In this document: piece by piece, positions 59,201 to 64,000 of the stretch | Layout: the number at the start of each line of letters is the position of its first letter | Position numbering within the stretch: position 1 is the stretch's first letter | From: Symsagittifera roscoffensis | Taxonomy: Eukaryota; Xenacoelomorpha; Acoela; Convolutidae | Assembly: GCF_963678635.1 (NCBI RefSeq) | Contig: NC_087068.1 | Location: 33,117,436 to 33,181,435, forward strand | Length of the DNA stretch: 64,000 bases | Reading direction: 5' to 3' | Position numbers and translations under genes: made by a program | Notes under the pieces: model-generated | What the model was told of the DNA's origin: nothing | Seen by the model: the letters and a program-made list of their open reading frames with translations, nothing else | The model's database searches: none

Positions 59201-62200
59201 TAATAAATTATATTTTGATTATAAAAAGAGAGATTATTATCGATTATTAATTGACTGAAACCGATTGTTTCTCAACTTTAGTAAGATTTGTACTAAAATT
59301 GTAATGAAATCAATTAATAACGCTTGAAACAGGATGCGGGTTTGTAGTAATCGATTACAATCTCTTATTTTGCCGAAATTTTGTCAACTCAAAACTATAT
59401 ACGATTTATATCTTATGGGTTATTATTTTTCTGTCATGAAAAAAATCTCTAAAAGAGAGATCTCTTGAACATTTTGGTTAATCAGAACACAAAGTTTTAC
59501 CACGAAACAAAAGTTTCAAAAAGATACTTTCACATGAGTGGAAAGGTTCCCGCGGTAGATGAAAAATAAATCTTCCGATTCAATCATGAGACTAAATCAA
59601 TTTGCTGATAATTTTTGGTGTTTGAAAAAGCTTAAAATATGCATCACAAAACAAGAACAAGAGACTATAATTAGAGCAATAAAAAATCGACATATCAACT
59701 TATCGACTTTTCAATAAACTTATCAATTTGAATTAATTGGAAAACTTTAAAAATATTTTTGTCATTTTTCATACGAACCAATGTCTAAAAAAAGCATAAC
59801 GTATAAGCAATTTAGATGCAAATTCGAAGAAAACATGGACAAACAAAAAGTATTATGATCAATTGTAATCGATTATAGTGAAATCTTGTGCAAAACTATA
59901 AAACTAGAAATTTTAGAAAAAATTAATGAATTATAATCAATTTCAATCGATTATAATTGTATCGAAAAATAGACGAATAAATAATCGATTATAACCGATT
60001 ATAATGGATTATAATTAATTATAATTTGATTATAAAAAGAGAGATTATTATCGATTATTAATTGATTGAAACCGATTGTTTCTCAACTTTAGTAAGATTT
60101 GTACTAAAATTGTAATAAAATCAATTAATAACGCTTGAAACAGGATGCGGGTTTGTAGTAATCGATTACAATCTCTTATTTTGCCAAAATTTGGTCAATT
60201 CAAAACTATATACGAATTATATTTTATGGGTTATGATTTTTCTGTCATTGAAAAAATCTCTAAAATAGAGATCTCTTGAACATTTTGTTTAATCAGAACA
60301 CAATGATTTACCACGAAACAAAAATTTCAAAAAGATACTTTCACATGAGTGGAAAGGTTCCCGCGGTAGATGAAAAACAAATCTTCCGATTCAATCATGA
60401 GACTAAATCAATTTGCCGATAATTTTTGGTGTTTGAAAAAGCTTAAAATATGCATCACAAAACAAAAACAAGAGACTATAATTAGAGCAATAAATAATCG
60501 ACATATCAACTTATCGACTTATCAATAAACTTATCAATTTGAATTAATTGGAAAACTTTAAAATTATTTTTGTCATTTTTCATACGAACCAATGTCTACA
60601 AAAAGCATAAAGTATAAGCAATTTAGATGCAAAGTCGAAGAAAAAATAGAAAAACAAAAAGTATTATGATCAATTGTAATCGATTATAGTGGAATCTTGT
60701 GCAAAACTATAAAAATAGAAATTTTAGAAAAAATTAATGAATTATAATCAATTTCAATCGATTATAATTGTATCGAAAAATAGACGAATAAATAATTGAT
60801 TATAACCGATTATAATGGATTATAATTAATTATAATTTGATTATAAAAAGAGAGATTATTATCGATTATTAATTGATTGAAACCGATTGTTTCTCAACTT
60901 TAGTAAGATTGTACTAAAATTGTAATAAAATAAATTAATAACGCTTGAAACAGGATGCGGGTTTGTAGTAATCGATTACAATCTCTTATTTTGCCGAAAT
61001 TTTGTCAATTTAAAACTATATACGAATTATATCTTATGTGTTATGATTTTTCTGTCATTAAAAAAATCTCTAAAAGAGAGATCTCTTGAACATTTTGTTT
61101 AATCAGAACACAAAGTTTTACCACGAAACAAAAGTTTCAAAAAGATACTTTCACATGAGTGGAAAGGTTCCCGCGGTAGATGAAAAACAAATCTTCCGAT
61201 TCAATCATGAGACTAAATCAATTTGCCGATAATTTTTGGTGTTTGAAAAAGCTTAAAATATGCATCACAAAACAAAAACAAGAGACTATAATTAGAGCAA
61301 TAAAAAATCGACATATCAACTTATCGACTTATCAATAAACTTATCAATTTGAATTAATTGGAAAACTTTAAAAATATTTTTGTCATTTTTCATACGAACC
61401 AATGTCTAAAAAAAGCATAACGTATAAGCAATTTAGATGCAAATTCGAAGAAAACATGGACAAACAAAAAGTATTATGATCAATTGTAATCGATTATAGT
61501 GAAATCTTGTGCAAAACTATAAAACTGGAAATTTTAGAAAAAATTAATGAATTATAATCAATTTCAATCGATTATAATTGTATCGAAAGTTAGACGAATA
61601 AATAATTGATTATAACCGATTATAATGGAATATAATTAATTATAATTTGATTATAAAAAGAGAGATTATTATCGATTTTTAATTGATTGAAACCGATTGT
61701 TTCTCAACTTTAGTAAGATTTGTACTAAAATTGTAATAAAATAAATTAATAACGCTTGAAACAGGATGCGGGTTTGTAGTAATCGATTACAATCTCTTAT
61801 TTTGCCGAAATTTGGTCAATTCAAAACTATATACGAATTATATCTTATGGGTTATGATTTTTCTGTCATTGAAAAAATCTCTAAAAGAGAGATCTCTTGA
61901 ACATTTTGTTTAATCAGAACACAAAGATTTACCACGAAACAAAAGTTTCAAAAAGATACTTTCACATGAGTGGAAAGGTTCCCGCGGTAGATGAAAAACA
62001 AATCTTCCGATTCAATCATGAGACTAAATCAATTTGCCGATAATTTTTGGTGTTTGAAAAAGCTTAAAATATGCATCACAAAACAAAAACAAGAGACTAT
62101 AATTAGAGCAATAAATAATCGACATATCAACTTATCGACTTATCAATAAACTTATCAATTTGAATTAATTGGAAAACTTTAAAATTATTTTTGTCATTTT

Positions 62201-64000
62201 TCATACGAACCAATGTCTACAAAAAGCATAAAGTATAAGCAATTTAGATGCAAAGTCGAAGAAAAAATAGACAAACAAAAAGTATTATGATCAATTGTAA
62301 TCGATTATAGTGGAATCTTGTGCAAAACTATAAAAATAGAAATTTTAGAAAAAATTAATGAATTATAATCAATTTCAATCGATTATAACTGTATCGAAAA
62401 ATAGACGAATAAATAATTGATTATAACCGATTATAATGGATTATAATTAATTTTAATTTGATTATAAAAAGAGAGATTATTATCTATTATTAATTGATTG
62501 AAACCGATTGTTTCTCAACTTTAGTAAGATTTGTACTAGATTGTAATAAAATAAATTAATAACGCTTGAAACAGGATGCGGGTTTGTAGTAATCGATTAC
62601 AATCTCTTATTTTGCCGAAATTTTGTCAATTCAAAACTATATACGAATTATATCTTATGTGTTATGATTTTTCTGTCATTAAAAAAATCTCTAAAAGAGA
62701 GATCTCTTGAACATTTTGTTTAATCAGAACACAAAGTTTTACCACGAAACAAAGGTTTCAAAAAGATACTTTCACATGAGTGGAAAGGTTCCCGCGGTAG
62801 ATGAAAAATAAATCTTCCGATTCAATCATGAGACTAAATCAATTTGCTGATAATTTTTGGTGTTTGAAAAAGCTTAAAATATGCATCACAAAACAAGAAC
62901 AAGAGACTATAGTTAGAGCAATAAATAATCGACATATCAACTTATCGACTTATCAATAAACTTATCAATTTGAATTAATTGGAAAACTTTAAAATTATTT
63001 TTGTCATTTTTCATACGAACCAATGTCTACAAAAAGCATAAAGTATAAGCAATTTAGATGCAAATTTGAAGAAAAAAAGAACAAACAAAAGGTATTATGA
63101 TCAATTATAATCGATTATAGTGGAATCTTGTGCAAAACTATAAAACTAGAAATTTTAGAAAAAAATAATGGATTATAATTAATTTCAATCGATTATAATT
63201 GTATCAAAAATAGACGAATAAATAATCGATTATAATCGATCATAATGGATTATAATTAATTATAATTTGATTACAAAAAGAGATTATTATCGATTTTTAA
63301 ATGATTAAAACCGATTGTTTCTCAACTTAAGTAAAATTGGTACTAAAATTGTAATAAAATCGTATATTATTGCTTGAAACAGGATGCGGGTTTGTACTAA
63401 TCGATTACAATCTCCTATTTTGCCGAAATTTTGTCAATTCAAAACTATATACGAATTATATCTTATGGGTTATTATTTTTCTGTCAATAAAAAAACCTCT
63501 AAAAGAGAGATCTCTTGAACATTTTGGTTCATCAGAACAGAAAGTTTTACCACGAAACAAAAGTTTTATAGAGATACTTTCACATGAGTGGAAAGGTTCC
63601 CGCGGTAGATGAAAAATAAATCTTCCGATTCAATCATGAGACTAAATCAATTTGCTGATAATTTTTGGTGTTTAAAAAAGCTTAAATTTGGCATCACAAA
63701 ACAAGAACAAGAGACTATAATTAGACCAATAAATAATCGACTTATCATTTTTTCGACTTATCAAAAAACTTATCAATTTGAATTAATTCGAAAACTTTAA
63801 AATTTTTTTATCATTTTTCATACGAACCAATGTCTACAAAAGCATAAAATATAAGCGATTTAGATGCAACTTTGAAGAAAAAATAAACAAACAAAAGGGA
63901 TTATGATCAATTATAATCGATTGTAGTGGAATTTTGTGCAAACCTATAAAAATAAAAATTTTAGAAGAAAATAATGGATTATAATCAATTTCAATCGATT
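50291..64000. repeat. AT-rich satellite, about 810-bp monomers, 17 copies
   Basis: Same family as the preceding block but with an extra module of about 200 bp per unit. The module runs from a aaaaagagagattattatcg-like start, through gattgaaaccgattgtttct and a gtaataaaat segment, to aacgcttgaaacaggatgcg. The last segment occurs 17 times, from about 50400 to 63375, about 810 bp apart. The landmark is now almost always cccgcggtag. The array runs off the right end of the window. Unit-specific changes include a small deletion at about 54468 and a local expansion at 55990-56030. No genes. Confidence 0.95.

Overview
The window is non-bacterial, AT-rich eukaryotic DNA. The evidence is spliced genes with short introns (about 55-85 bp, GT-AG plus one GC-AG), a non-LTR retrotransposon fragment, and long satellite arrays. 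Domain content (SAM, SET, C2H2 fingers, SGNH hydrolase, a jockey-like LINE endonuclease) suggests an animal, most likely an invertebrate. I cannot name the species or clade from the sequence.

Layout: (1) 1-7.9 kb is a satellite field: four near-identical 1277-bp units flanked by diverged copies and a run of about 179-bp monomers. (2) 8.9-12.3 kb holds about 355-bp repeats whose orientation flips twice, at about 9.95 and 11.93 kb. (3) 12.3-19.14 kb is an array of about 30 units of about 228 bp, each made of two diverged halves that carry stem-loops. It reads open in several frames on both strands, but I regard it as non-coding. (4) 19.3-31.9 kb is the gene-bearing part: a three-gene cassette on the + strand. 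It encodes a SAM-domain protein of about 487 aa in eight exons, a protein of about 1417 aa joining a SET domain, four C2H2 fingers and a transposase-like core, and a 213-aa SGNH/GDSL hydrolase. The cassette looks like a large DNA transposon, although I found no terminal repeats. A 5228-bp direct tandem duplication (20232-25459 and 25460-30687) has copied the back half of gene 1 and most of gene 2. Its junction is in frame and could encode a chimera. (5) 31.9-34.4 kb is AT-rich, with four copies of a 371-bp repeat. (6) 34.95-35.63 kb is a giant foldback hairpin built of CCTTAA/TTAAGG words, abutting a truncated minus-strand LINE endonuclease (35.63-36.1 kb). (7) 36.3-45.9 kb is mostly non-coding, with long inverted repeats at 39 kb, a 361-bp hAT-like MITE at 40 kb, smaller hairpins, and a degenerate minisatellite in two blocks. 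(8) 45.9 kb to the end is one AT-rich satellite. It starts with about 610-bp monomers and changes to about 810-bp monomers after gaining a module of about 200 bp.

Working together: genes 1-3 are co-oriented and closely spaced, with 59 bp between the gene 2 stop and the gene 3 ATG. They are most simply read as one element's toolkit: a DNA-binding transposase carrying its own chromatin-type SET domain, a SAM scaffold protein, and an accessory hydrolase. That joint function is inferred. The domain motifs, exon phases and duplication junction were read directly from the sequence.
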